Shown here in pieces: positions 42,773-56,295 of a stretch of 64,000 nt of DNA. The notes under the pieces are model-generated. The model searched no databases. It saw nothing but the letters and a program-made list of their open reading frames with translations, and had not been told where the DNA came from. This DNA is from Candidatus Calescibacterium sp. (GTDB lineage Bacteria; Calescibacteriota; Calescibacteriia; Calescibacteriales; Calescibacteriaceae). The stretch lies in the NCBI GenBank assembly GCA_025060505.1, contig JANXBU010000009.1:15319-79318 (forward strand). Direction: 5' to 3'. Positions within the stretch are counted from its first letter, which is position 1; every line of letters begins with the position of its first letter. A program made the translations under genes and the position numbers.

Positions 42773-44650
42773 ATGTTTTCAGAACATGAGAAAAAAGTAT
42801 TGAAGGCGGTATGTGAGGCAGTTATACCACCCGGAAAATATTTTGATGGCGGTGGCGAAGAAGATGTGATCAAACTCGAAAATTTCTTCAAAGAAGATAA
42901 AACAGCTGAAAAGGTCTACAGATTAGCAATCCATCTTCTTGATTATCTAACAAAAATATCAAAATTCAAAAGCTTCACAGACATTCATATAGATGAAAGA
43001 AGAAAAATACTGGAAGAATACAGCATCAGCTCAAACCCCGCAAAAAGAGCCATATCTGAAATACTACTAACCACAATAAAAGTTTCACATTTCAGTGATG
43101 AAAAGATCTACTCAAAAATCGGGTGTATTTGGGATAAAAGTCCAAAGACATACCAAGTTCCCACATACATGGAAAATGTAAAAAACGATATCGAAGATAG
43201 TGAAATCGAGTGCGATGCTGTTGTGGTAGGTTCTGGAGCAGGTGGAGCTGTTGTGGCAAAAGAACTTGCTGAAAAAGGATTCGGAATTCTGATAGTTGAA
43301 GAAGGAAAATATTACACGAGAAAAGATTTCACCGGTAAAGCTGGAGAGTCTTTCAGAAAATTTTACAGAAACAGAGGTCTGACTTTTGCGATTGGAAACG
43401 CGATAATACCTATACCAATGGGAAGAATGGTTGGAGGTTCAACTGCAATAAATACAGGAACATCTTGGAGAACTCCCGAGTGGATTCTTTCAAAGTGGGA
43501 AAAAGAATTTGGACTTAAAGAACTCTCTCCCAAAAACATGGAAAAATATTTCGAAAGAGTAGAAACAACAATTCAGGTTGAAAGAACGAATCCAAAAGTT
43601 ATAGGTGGAATAATCAAAGTTATTGCAAGAGGCTGCGATTTGCTCGGATACAGACATTACCCGGTAAAGAGAAACGCTCCAGACTGTGATGGACAAGGAG
43701 TTTGCACTTTTGGATGTCCGACAGATGCGAAAAAATCAACGAATATATCATATATTCCAATGGCTCTGAAATCAGGAGCTTTATTACTTGAAGAGACGAA
43801 GTTCAAAAAACTTATTATTAAAAACGGAAAAGTGGAAGGAATAATTGCAGAACTCAAATCAGGAAGGCAAATAAACATAAGAGCTAAAGCTGTTGTGTTA
43901 TCTTGTGGTGCAGTTATGACTCCATTTTATCTTATAGAGGAAGGATTCAAAAATAAAAACATTGGTGGAAATCTTACAATTCATCCTGCAACGTCTGTTC
44001 TAGCTTACTGTCCAGATGATGAAATCAGGCAATACAACCACGTTCCGCAAGGATACTGCGTTGATACTTTTATGAAAATCGGAATTCTGCTACTACACGG
44101 TGGATTACCCATAGATGCAGGAGCAGGAGCGATACCTTTTGTAGGGGAGAAATTTTCGGAAGCTATGTCGAATTTTGATAAAATAGCGTCGTTCGGTGCC
44201 ATGATAGAAGACGAACCATCTGGAAGAGTCATGTCAATCATGAACAGACCATTTGTGTTTTACTGGCTCAAAAAAAGGGAACTGACTCTTCTGAAACTGG
44301 GTATAGAAATCTTAACGAAAATATTTCTCACAGCAGGGGCTCAAGAAATTTGGCCGATGATAAGAGGATGTCCGCCGATAAAAAATTGGAAAGATTACTA
44401 TGAATTTCAGAAAAGTAGCTTCAAACCAATAGATTATCTACTTTCAGCTTTTCATCCACTTGGAACATGCAGAATGGGAAAATCTAGTTTGAACTCTGTT
44501 GTAGATGAGAATCACAAAGTATGGGATGTGGAAAATCTTTATATCGTTGATGGTGGAGTTGTTCCGTCATCAATTGGTGTGAATCCTCAGATAACTATAA
44601 TGGCACTTGCAACAAGAGCATCTGAAAAAATAGCAGAAAGAATTTCATGA
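42773..44650 (+). CDS. GMC-family FAD-dependent oxidoreductase
   Basis: The 625-residue protein has an N-terminal helical region (1-145), then the FAD motif VVVGSGAGGAVVAKELAEKG (about 151-170) with IVEEG, MVGGSTAINTGTSWR, the Cys-rich loop DCDGQGVCTFGCPTDAKKS and the catalytic signature FHPLGTCRMG, followed by LYIVDGGVVPSSIGVNPQ. This set is typical of bacterial long-chain-alcohol or cholesterol-oxidase-like GMC enzymes, which oxidise alcohols to carbonyls. The N-terminal part resembles gluconate dehydrogenase subunit 3 in position. The paralogue at 7768-9681 lacks the catalytic His and Cys-rich loop. Confidence 0.85.
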   Translation: MFSEHEKKVLKAVCEAVIPPGKYFDGGGEEDVIKLENFFKEDKTAEKVYRLAIHLLDYLTKISKFKSFTDIHIDERRKILEEYSISSNPAKRAISEILLTTIKVSHFSDEKIYSKIGCIWDKSPKTYQVPTYMENVKNDIEDSEIECDAVVVGSGAGGAVVAKELAEKGFGILIVEEGKYYTRKDFTGKAGESFRKFYRNRGLTFAIGNAIIPIPMGRMVGGSTAINTGTSWRTPEWILSKWEKEFGLKELSPKNMEKYFERVETTIQVERTNPKVIGGIIKVIARGCDLLGYRHYPVKRNAPDCDGQGVCTFGCPTDAKKSTNISYIPMALKSGALLLEETKFKKLIIKNGKVEGIIAELKSGRQINIRAKAVVLSCGAVMTPFYLIEEGFKNKNIGGNLTIHPATSVLAYCPDDEIRQYNHVPQGYCVDTFMKIGILLLHGGLPIDAGAGAIPFVGEKFSEAMSNFDKIASFGAMIEDEPSGRVMSIMNRPFVFYWLKKRELTLLKLGIEILTKIFLTAGAQEIWPMIRGCPPIKNWKDYYEFQKSSFKPIDYLLSAFHPLGTCRMGKSSLNSVVDENHKVWDVENLYIVDGGVVPSSIGVNPQITIMALATRASEKIAERIS

Positions 44651-44751
44651 TGCCTTTTCCCAATCTGTGAGAAGATAATTTTTACCAAATTTTCACCAAG
44701 AAAGCTGTATATTTCAGTTAAGATATTTTAGCTGATTAAGTTTTTACAGGA

Positions 44752-44839
44752 GGGTAGGTGGCGGAACAGGTAGACGCAGAGGACTTAAAATCCTCTGGAG
44801 GGTAATACCTCCGTGCGGGTTCGAGTCCCGCCCTACCCA
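44752..44839 (+). tRNA. tRNA-Leu (anticodon TAA)
   Basis: Acceptor arms GGGTAGG / CCTACCC, D-arm GGCGGAACAGGTAGACGC, anticodon stem-loop AGGACTTAAAATCCT with TAA, a long class II variable arm (GGAGGGTAATACCTCC) and T-arm GCGGGTTCGAGTCCCGC. CCA is not encoded. It is followed after 10 bases by the GTG of the FIST gene. Confidence 0.97.
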
Positions 44840-44849
44840 CTTACCCTTA

Positions 44850-45971
44850 GTGTTCTTTTCTTCTGGCTTTTCATATGATCCGGATCCTCTGAAAGCTTGT
44901 CAGGAAGCATTTGAGAAAGCTCTGGAAAAATTTGACACGAGACCAAAGAACAAAGAAATTCTTGGAATGATATTTATGAGCCCAAAGTATGACCCCCAAC
45001 AAGTAATGGAATTTTTCAAAGATATAGATTTTATAGGACTAACAACATCTGGGAATATAAGTTTATCTGGAGAATACAAAGGCGAAAGAAGCGGAATAAC
45101 TGTGAACATAATAGATAAAAGACAGGTGTATTGTGAAACTTTTTCAGCATCTGTTATGAGCCGAAGACCAAGAGAGATAGGCAATATGATAGCAGAACGA
45201 TTTAAAAATCCATTCAATTCATCTATTATACTTTTCGCTTGCCCATTTTATGATGTTTCAGAAATACTTACAGGAATAGGAGAAAATTCAGATATACATG
45301 TAAGCGGAGGAATAGCAAGTTCTGACAGAAACAGACCAATTTTCATATTTGAAAATGGTTCAATAGGAAGTTACATGATAGGCGGTGTATTTATAGAGGG
45401 AGTCAGAACAAGGCATAGAATATTCCAAACATGCAAAATAGTCGGAGAAAATTTTCTGATAACTTCTGCTTATGAAAACATTATTGAAGAAATAGAAGGA
45501 ATAGAAGCAGAAGATTTTATATGGGGAGTATCTCCGATCATAGAAGATCCAGAAGCCATGGAATCTTCTTGGTTTATAGCATTACCCATAGATGAAAATC
45601 AGGAGATATACAAATTTATTCCAGTAGCTGAAATCCACGATGGGAAGATATTTCTTTTTGAAAAGATAGAAACAGGGAAGATTGCGAAATTAGCATTTCT
45701 CTCTCGGGACTTCGCTAAAAACAGTGCGGAATCAGAGACAAATGCTTTGCCGGAGGATACAGATTTCTGTTTATTCGTAAACTGTGTAGCAAGAAGTACA
45801 ATGGTTGGAAAAAATGATGTATCCACTATAAACAAAAGAAAAAAATCAAAAAGCTTGAAATTTGAGATGAGCGGTTTTCTATCAAACGGTGAGATAATCA
45901 CTTTGAAAAAACCAACACTTCTTACATACACCGGGGTTCTTTCCCTCTTCTCACGGATGACTATTATGTGA
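44850..45971 (+). CDS. FIST-domain sensory protein
   Basis: The 373-residue protein matches the FIST_N pattern from its first residues: SSGFSYDPDPLKAC, helix, then LGMIFMSPKYDPQQVMEF and GLTTSGNISLSGEY; a FIST_C-like part follows (FVNCVARSTM, and STMVGK near the end). FIST domains are thought to bind small ligands such as amino acids and feed signals to kinases or cyclases. It stands alone without such partners. The start is GTG 44850, only 10 bases after tRNA-Leu, with no Shine-Dalgarno; the next in-frame ATG would delete conserved residues. tRNA processing would create its near-leaderless mRNA. Confidence 0.8.
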   Translation: MFFSSGFSYDPDPLKACQEAFEKALEKFDTRPKNKEILGMIFMSPKYDPQQVMEFFKDIDFIGLTTSGNISLSGEYKGERSGITVNIIDKRQVYCETFSASVMSRRPREIGNMIAERFKNPFNSSIILFACPFYDVSEILTGIGENSDIHVSGGIASSDRNRPIFIFENGSIGSYMIGGVFIEGVRTRHRIFQTCKIVGENFLITSAYENIIEEIEGIEAEDFIWGVSPIIEDPEAMESSWFIALPIDENQEIYKFIPVAEIHDGKIFLFEKIETGKIAKLAFLSRDFAKNSAESETNALPEDTDFCLFVNCVARSTMVGKNDVSTINKRKKSKSLKFEMSGFLSNGEIITLKKPTLLTYTGVLSLFSRMTIM

Positions 45972-46010
45972 AAGTTCTTATGAAATTTTAAATCGTAGAG
46001 ATAAAACTAG

Positions 46011-46547
46011 TTATTGGACTATGAATTCTGTAAAATATACATTTATTACTCTTCCGGTTTCAAGAATTGCATTTATTCTTGAAATAAGCTCTTCTTTGAG
46101 AACAAGCTGTGCTTCATATCCACGGAGATCGGCCATTGTTTTTGAAGAAATAAGACCTATTATAGCATCCTTTATTATTGGTTCTTTTTCTTGCATTTCC
46201 GCAATAGCAATTGCTCTATCTAGTTCAAAAGTGAATGTGACTTTAAGGAATCTTGGAACATTTGCATCAGCTAAGTTTATAACGAGCGACCATGCTGGAA
46301 ACATAACTCCCCTTTTGACAGCAACACGAGCAACCTCAACACTTTTCTGCTCAATTTTTTCTTCCTCGGATGGCGCGGAAAAGAAATTTTTGTAAATGTA
46401 ATATCCTCCAAAAATCAAAGCCAACAAGATAGGAATATAATAAATAAAACTTGGGATTCTTATTTGTATACCGCCACCTTTTTTCTTCTTTCCCTCTTCT
46501 CCTATTTCTTCTATGATTTCTATTTCTTCTACTTTACCCTCTGCCAT
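46011..46547 (-). CDS. fliL: Flagellar basal-body protein FliL
   Basis: The 178-residue single-pass protein has an acidic/lysine-rich cytosolic tail, one membrane helix (about 29-50: IYYIPILLALIFGGYYIY) and the FliL periplasmic domain: MFPAWSLVINLADANVPRFLKVTFTF (in parts: VINLADANVPRFLKV), DAIIGLISSKTMADLRG and the ending VINVYFTEFIVQ. FliL links stator units to the flagellar motor. No other flagellar gene is in the window, so it is an orphan locus. Confidence 0.9.
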   Translation of the reverse strand: MAEGKVEEIEIIEEIGEEGKKKKGGGIQIRIPSFIYYIPILLALIFGGYYIYKNFFSAPSEEEKIEQKSVEVARVAVKRGVMFPAWSLVINLADANVPRFLKVTFTFELDRAIAIAEMQEKEPIIKDAIIGLISSKTMADLRGYEAQLVLKEELISRINAILETGRVINVYFTEFIVQ

Positions 46548-47127
46548 ATAATGAAATCTTAATCGTAATTAATTGATTTTTTCTTTTTTTGAAACAATTA
46601 ATCTTTCTGATGAGCTTATGAGAAATTCTTTTTTAATCTTCTATGTTTCGTCTAAAGGATAAAGAAACTTCCAAGAGAATCTTTTAGAACATTGCTATAC
46701 TCCTGATGGCAAAGCAATTAAATAGAATAAAAAAGATATTTAAAAATTTTTCTATGTGTCAAAGATAAAAAAGATTATTCTGGTACCCTGTTGAAAACAA
46801 GATAGTTATATAGAGAATCTAATTCAAAAGCTTACATATTTGAATAAAACACCTATTAGACTGTTGACGCAAGATTATTATTACATAAGGAATGATAATG
46901 GGAAATTTTTTGGGAATTTTTAATTTCTTCATAGATTTATTTTCAGATTAAAAACATTATGATTTCATATAAACAGAATTGATTGCAATAATAAAAAGTA
47001 GAAAGATGTACGGTAATTAAATAGATAAAAAGATAGATAAAAAACAAGATACACAGAAAATAAATTGAAGATATAACAAGATGGTAGTAGAAATGGTTAT
47101 GTAAATTAAAAGAATAAAGGAAAAAGA
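46548..47127. other. 580-base AT-rich gap downstream of 23S
   Basis: This region lies between the start of fliL (minus strand) and the 3' end of the 23S gene. It is where a 5S gene would be expected, but it is uniformly AT-rich and has no 5S-like GC-rich stems. No ORF or convincing terminator hairpin was found. Confidence 0.6.
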
Positions 47128-47146
47128 GAGAGATATGAATTTATGG
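47128..47146 (-). repeat. 23S processing stem, 3' arm
   Basis: GAGAGATATGAATTTATGG here is the exact inverse of 49991-50009. The two 19-base arms flank the 23S gene and can pair into the RNase III-type processing stem. Confidence 0.85.
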
Positions 47147-49990
<2,844 letters not shown>

Positions 49991-50009
49991 CCATAAATTC
50001 ATATCTCTC
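49991..50009 (-). repeat. 23S processing stem, 5' arm
   Basis: CCATAAATTCATATCTCTC on the plus strand; exact inverse of 47128-47146. See that entry. Confidence 0.85.
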
Positions 50010-50035
50010 CCAAATTTTTACGCTAGTTCAAAGGG

Positions 50036-50110
50036 TGGTGGAGACGACGGGATTTGAACCCGTGTCCTCCCGGGTGCAAGCCGGGCGCTCTCCCACTGAG
50101 CTACGTCCCC
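50036..50110 (-). tRNA. tRNA-Ala (anticodon TGC)
   Basis: Minus strand: acceptor GGGGACG / CGTCTCC with one G-T pair, D-arm TAGCTCAGTGGGAGAGC, anticodon loop CTTGCAC with TGC and T-arm ACGGGTTCAAATCCCGT. A CCA follows the discriminator A (50036-50038), unlike the other two tRNAs. It lies 7 bases after tRNA-Ile in the 16S-23S spacer. Confidence 0.97.
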
Positions 50111-50117
50111 AATTGGG

Positions 50118-50191
50118 TGGGCCCATCCGGATTCGAACCGGAGACCTTACCCTTATCAGGGGTACGCTCTTGCCAGCTGAGCTATGGGCCC
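50118..50191 (-). tRNA. tRNA-Ile (anticodon GAT)
   Basis: Minus strand: acceptor GGGCCCA / TGGGCCC, D-arm TAGCTCAGCTGGCAAGAGC, anticodon stem-loop ACCCCTGATAAGGGT with GAT and T-arm CCGGTTCGAATCCGG. CCA is not encoded. The Ile-Ala spacer pair is the classic arrangement. Confidence 0.97.
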
Positions 50192-50201
50192 GAGGTTGAG
50201 T
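50192..50201 (-). repeat. 16S processing stem, 3' arm
   Basis: GAGGTTGAGT is the inverse of ACTCAACCTC at 51785-51794. The arms flank the 16S gene and can form the base of its processing stem; the tRNA-Ile 5' end directly abuts this arm. Confidence 0.65.
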
Positions 50202-50233
50202 TTCTGAGAGAAATCAAAAAGAAGAAAGAAAGA

Positions 50234-51768
<1,535 letters not shown>

Positions 51769-51784
51769 GCGTAAATCTCCGAAT

Positions 51785-51794
51785 ACTCAACCTC
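51785..51794 (-). repeat. 16S processing stem, 5' arm
   Basis: Inverse partner of 50192-50201, upstream of the 16S 5' end. Confidence 0.65.
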
Positions 51795-52570
51795 TTTTTA
51801 AACTAAATTTCTCCACCACCTAACCTTTGAGCCCCGTCTCACGACAAGACTCTCCGGCTTTCTTTAGGCAATTATCTAATATAATCTGCCAAAATCAAAA
51901 AGTGTGAAAAAACAAAAACTTTTTGCATAAAAATAACACAACATTCTTATCTAGCAAAGCAGCAAAAAGCAACTAAAAGGTTTCTCCTCTGATATTCTCA
52001 TTTGATATCTTGGAAAATTCCTCTCAATCAAAAATAAGGAACAAAGATCACGACAAAACAAAAAGACAATACAAAAAGATAAAACAAAAAAAGAAATTCT
52101 TCTCATCGCAAAATTGCATCTCAAACTCCGTAAAAATATCGCATCTGAAAATCTCCGAAAATTACGCAATGTACACAAATCTACAACGATTGATTCTCGG
52201 AAATGATATTTGTAACACCACCTGTGAAATGAGATAATAAACAAAATCTCACAGATACCGAATACTGAAGAATTCACAAATTACATTGCAGAAAAAGATA
52301 AAAAACACAAATAAATAAAGACCAAACAAATAAGAAAGCAAAAAATTATGAACATATCAAATTCCAGGAACCGCGAAACAAAACAATATTCCGTAAGAAA
52401 TCAAAACATCTTATGCAGAACCAAAGATTTCGCCTAGTAAGAACTGTAAAACAATAAAGAAACACTGTGAGAAAAATTACACTCTACCATAAAAACAATA
52501 TACTTACCCAAAAGAATGTGATGTCTAAAAACTTCCACAAAGTGAAAGTGTGATTACAAAAAAAGAATTT
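51795..52570. other. 776-base gap holding the rRNA promoter region
   Basis: The rRNA operon is transcribed leftward from here. A GC-richer leader (about 51800-51870, containing CCGGAGAGTCTTGTCGTGAG on the minus strand) passes into AT-rich DNA with TAGATA/TATATT hexamers near 51875-51890. I could not fix a -35. Frames at 51951-52277 look like noise. The rest (52280-52570) is A-rich with no recognised gene. Confidence 0.4.
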
Positions 52571-54241
52571 CTATACTGATGCTATAAAAAAGTTCATCAT
52601 TTTGTTTTTGTCTATCTCATAAACTTTTCCTGAATCAACCAAAAGGAATCTCTGAGCCCAAAGAGCAGTTTTTGGCTTATGCGATACAATAAGAACTGTT
52701 TTACCTTCCATAAGTTTCTCAAAAGTCTTCAGAAGAGTATCTTCCAACTCCGGATCAACCGATGCCGTTGGTTCATCCATTATGATTATTGGTGGATTTT
52801 TAAGGAATGCTCTTGCTATTGCTATTCGCTGTCTTTGACCTTGTGAGAGATTTTTGCCTCCTTCCCCACATTTCATATCTTTTCCAAACTGACTCAAGTC
52901 AAGTCCAGCCTTAAAAATAGCTTCTTCTATCTCCGTTTTCTTTGCTCCCGGATTAGCAATTCTGACATTTTCATGTATGGTATCATCAAATATAAAAGGC
53001 TCTTGTTCAACAAAACCTATTATTTTTCTCAAAGAACCAAGATCAACATCTTTCAGATCTATACCATCTATAAGAATCCTACCTGTTGACGGATCGAAAA
53101 ATCTCGGGAGAAGAGAAACTAAAGTTGTTTTACCAACACCAGACTTCCCTATTATTGATATCTTCTCTCCCTTTTTGATCTCAAAATTCACATCGTTAAG
53201 AACAATCTTTCCATCAAATTCAACTGATACATTTTGAAAAACTATGTTGTTTTCAAAACTTTCTTTTCTAACATTTCCTGAAATCATCGCTTGAATTTTA
53301 TGAAACTGATATATTCTTTCAGCAGAAGGAATGATTCTTCCGATTTCAGATGGAACTCTTGTGATGTTTTTTATTGGCTCCCAAAGAGCAATAGTAGCTC
53401 CAACAAAAGCAAAAAACCCACCCGTTGTCATATTACCAGATGATATTTCAATAGCAGAAAAGATAACAATAGCTCCAACAATGACTGCTCCGGATAAATC
53501 TGCAATAGAGGAAGCAACTTCTGGTAAAATTCTTGATTTTATAGAGTACTTCTTAAAGATATCAATCTGCTTTTTAAAGACAGAGTTGATTATGTCAATC
53601 GAATAAATTCTGATAACTTTTGCTCCCTGAATGGATTCAATAATTTTTTGAGAAATACTATCAGCTGCTTCCCGCGTTTTTGAAGAGGCTTTTCTGACCT
53701 TTTTTCCTATGTAGCTTGCAGGAAAAGAGATCAGAGAGAATGCTATCAATGAAAAAAGAGCAAGTTTCCAGTTCATATAAATCAGCACCCCCGCAAGAAA
53801 AATCAGAGAAAAAGGATCTTTGAGTATAGTTCTGAGAAGATCTGGAAAACCAGATATAACTTCCACATCCCCAAGCAAACGAGAAACCGTAGACGATGAA
53901 CTGATGTTTTTGTCAAGCGATACAGATGTTATTTTCGAAAAAATCTTTTCTCTTATATCTCTTATCATACTTTGGACAGAATAACTTATGAGATACGATG
54001 AAATTATTCTGGATAAGCTCGAAACCAAAAAAAGGCCAACAATTGCCAAAGATATTTTTACAAGCTCCGAAACATTTCCCACAATAAGACCTTTATCAAC
54101 ACCTTCTTTTGTAAGCAGAGCAAGAATTCCACGGTAAGAAGAAAAAACCAAACTGAAAGGAAGAGCCAAAACTATATACCAAATATATCTTTTGAAAAAA
54201 GAAAATATAAAAAGAATATCGCTTATCAAACTCTGACGCAT
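52571..54241 (-). CDS. MsbA-like ABC exporter
   Basis: Start chosen at ATG 54241 (MRQSLISD); a TTG at 54283 extends it by 14 codons. The 556-residue half-transporter has six membrane segments (to about 290) and an ATPase domain: Walker A GKSGVGKTTLVSLLPRFF, Q-loop GFVEQEPFIF, signature LSQGQRQR, Walker B IIIMDEPTASVD and switch VSHK (Lys next to the His). Overall pattern is that of MsbA and related lipid exporters, which would fit LptB and LpxH elsewhere in the window, but drug exporters look alike. Monocistronic. Confidence 0.83.
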   Translation of the reverse strand: MRQSLISDILFIFSFFKRYIWYIVLALPFSLVFSSYRGILALLTKEGVDKGLIVGNVSELVKISLAIVGLFLVSSLSRIISSYLISYSVQSMIRDIREKIFSKITSVSLDKNISSSSTVSRLLGDVEVISGFPDLLRTILKDPFSLIFLAGVLIYMNWKLALFSLIAFSLISFPASYIGKKVRKASSKTREAADSISQKIIESIQGAKVIRIYSIDIINSVFKKQIDIFKKYSIKSRILPEVASSIADLSGAVIVGAIVIFSAIEISSGNMTTGGFFAFVGATIALWEPIKNITRVPSEIGRIIPSAERIYQFHKIQAMISGNVRKESFENNIVFQNVSVEFDGKIVLNDVNFEIKKGEKISIIGKSGVGKTTLVSLLPRFFDPSTGRILIDGIDLKDVDLGSLRKIIGFVEQEPFIFDDTIHENVRIANPGAKKTEIEEAIFKAGLDLSQFGKDMKCGEGGKNLSQGQRQRIAIARAFLKNPPIIIMDEPTASVDPELEDTLLKTFEKLMEGKTVLIVSHKPKTALWAQRFLLVDSGKVYEIDKNKMMNFFIASV

Positions 54242-54366
54242 CTTAGAAAAATTTAAAAAAATATCCAACTCTACTATAAACAAGTTCCAAAGAAAATTCT
54301 ATATTGCAGCAAATTGAAAAATGTGAGAAACATTATTGGAATACCATCGATTTGATATTCTCTGCA

Positions 54367-56247
54367 TCAACATCTGAATTCATGTGGAAAGTTTTTAAGG
54401 GCGGTCAGGAGCGGCACAGGAGCTGCTTGCCCCAGACCGCATAAACTTGCGTATGTGACGGTATCAGCTATCTCCTGAATTTTTACATCAAGATTTTTGT
54501 GCTTGTGTATTAGATCTTCCAGCATCTCTGTAAGTTTTGATGTTCCGACTCTGCAAGGAACACACTGTCCACAGCTTTCATCGGCAAAAAATTTCATCAG
54601 ATCTCTGACAAGAGCTGGAACCGATATAGACTCTGCTATTGCAAATATCGCACCAGAACCAAGCATTGCTCCCGCATTCTGAATATCTTCGTAAGTATAA
54701 AAAATCTCCAGGGCTGAATTATCTACAACTCCGCCGGAAGGACCTCCTAGAAGAAATCCTTTATTGGATTCACGAAAACCCAAACCGTAGATTTCAATTA
54801 TATCTTTTATCTTCAAACCGTAAGGAACCTCTACCGAGCATGGGTTATTTACGTTTCCACTCAGAGAAATCATCTTTGTTCCGATTGATTTACCTTTGCC
54901 GTATTTTGCAAACTCACCTGAACCATACAGAAGCACATAAGGGAGATTGGCAAATGTCTCAACATTGTTTATAAGGGTTGGTTTTCCAAAGAGTCCAACT
55001 TGGAACGGAAACGGTGGTCTGTTTCTTGGGATAGCCCTTTTCCCTTCTATAACTTCTAACATCGCTGTTTCTTCACCGGCAACGTAGGAACTTGGAGATC
55101 TTCTTACCTCAATGTCAAAGTGAAAATCGCTCAAGATTTCTCCAAGAAAACCTTTCTGTTTTGCTTGTTCGATCGCGTTTTTGAGACGATCTATTGCTTC
55201 TTTCGCTTTACAGTTTACGAATATGTATCCCTTTGAAGCTCCGACAACGTACGCTGAAATAGTCATACCCTCCACTATGGCAAACGGATTTGATTCAGCT
55301 AAATTAACATTACAAAAAGAAGCAACCTCTCCTTCTTCAAGATTAGCAACAACATATTTCTGAGCCGAAACTTGTTCAGATACACCTTTGAGTTTTATAT
55401 ACATCGGAAAAGCGGCTCCACCTTTGCCCCTTATTCCAGCATCCTTTACGGCATTGATTATGTCTGCTTTTTTCATACTAAAAGCCCTCTTTAGACCCTC
55501 ATAACCTCCCACAGAAATATATGTATCAATATTCAGAGGATCTACAACATCGTTGTACTTTGTTATTATCTTTCCATCTCTCCTGTATTCATAAGAATTT
55601 AGTTTATCTACAAGAGCTGGATTCTTTTTTATTTGATCTACCAGAGATTGATTTACTGAAAGAACCTTTCCGTTGATCATAACAACAGGAGCTAATCCAC
55701 AAAATCCAAGACATCCACAGTTTTCAATGTCAAAGTAATCTTCATCATAGTGGATTTTGTGATGAAAACAGTTTCCAGCTATGCACCTTTTTACCTTGAT
55801 TTTTTCAAAGTTTGAATAAACTTTAAATCTGCTGTTTGATCCAGAACCTTGTTGTTTCATATTGTTTTCAGAGTTCTTGGAATCAGATTTTTGCAAATGT
55901 GAATTTATTTTGTCTAACGAAGCTTTGAGGATAAAATCATCTCCTTTCTTTACAACAGGAGACTGTGCACACTTTTTGAAGCAGTAGGATGTTTTGATGT
56001 TGTAGCCGTTTCTTTTGAGCTCCTCGTACAGAGCTTTTGAGCCCTTCTCAACACAGGAAGTTCCAAAGCAAACATATATGACGTCTTTCTGATTTTGCTG
56101 GCTGAATTCTTTGTAAAATGATATAACTGAATAGATCTGATTTCTATGGATTTTCAACTTATTGGAAAGCTCAATGAAGTCCGAGTCTTCTATTTGACCT
56201 TTTCGTTCAATTATGTCAAATAGCTCCTCTATTAAACTTGTTTGCAT
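54367..56247 (-). CDS. HoxE-HoxF fusion: diaphorase subunit of a bidirectional NiFe hydrogenase
   Basis: The 626-residue protein joins parts that are usually separate. Residues 1-55 are the NuoE/HoxE helical bundle (VISFYKEF). Residues 56-100 form a thioredoxin-like [2Fe-2S] domain with C60, C65, C89 and C93 (CFGTSC, CFKKC). A Ser/Asn/Gln linker leads to a second such domain (150-190; CIAGNC, CGCLGFCGLAP). From about 215 it is NuoF/HoxF: GIRGKGGAAFP (NADH/FMN), YVVANLEEGEVASF, YVAGEETAMLEVIEGKRAIP (shortened: GEETAMLE), then SCGQCVPCRVG and TYASLCGLG for the [4Fe-4S] cluster. It oxidises or reduces NAD(P)H in the cytosol. Last gene of the hydrogenase operon, 48 bases after hypE. Confidence 0.87.
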   Translation of the reverse strand: MQTSLIEELFDIIERKGQIEDSDFIELSNKLKIHRNQIYSVISFYKEFSQQNQKDVIYVCFGTSCVEKGSKALYEELKRNGYNIKTSYCFKKCAQSPVVKKGDDFILKASLDKINSHLQKSDSKNSENNMKQQGSGSNSRFKVYSNFEKIKVKRCIAGNCFHHKIHYDEDYFDIENCGCLGFCGLAPVVMINGKVLSVNQSLVDQIKKNPALVDKLNSYEYRRDGKIITKYNDVVDPLNIDTYISVGGYEGLKRAFSMKKADIINAVKDAGIRGKGGAAFPMYIKLKGVSEQVSAQKYVVANLEEGEVASFCNVNLAESNPFAIVEGMTISAYVVGASKGYIFVNCKAKEAIDRLKNAIEQAKQKGFLGEILSDFHFDIEVRRSPSSYVAGEETAMLEVIEGKRAIPRNRPPFPFQVGLFGKPTLINNVETFANLPYVLLYGSGEFAKYGKGKSIGTKMISLSGNVNNPCSVEVPYGLKIKDIIEIYGLGFRESNKGFLLGGPSGGVVDNSALEIFYTYEDIQNAGAMLGSGAIFAIAESISVPALVRDLMKFFADESCGQCVPCRVGTSKLTEMLEDLIHKHKNLDVKIQEIADTVTYASLCGLGQAAPVPLLTALKNFPHEFRC

Positions 56248-56295
56248 TATACTGTTCTATTAAAGATAGAATTTGTTGTTAAGGAATCTTATATT

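Noticed and set aside
51951-52277. 108-codon minus-strand frame upstream of the rRNA operon
   Set aside because: Cys/Phe-rich composition typical of the antisense of A-rich non-coding DNA, with no family match; it is in the rRNA promoter region.
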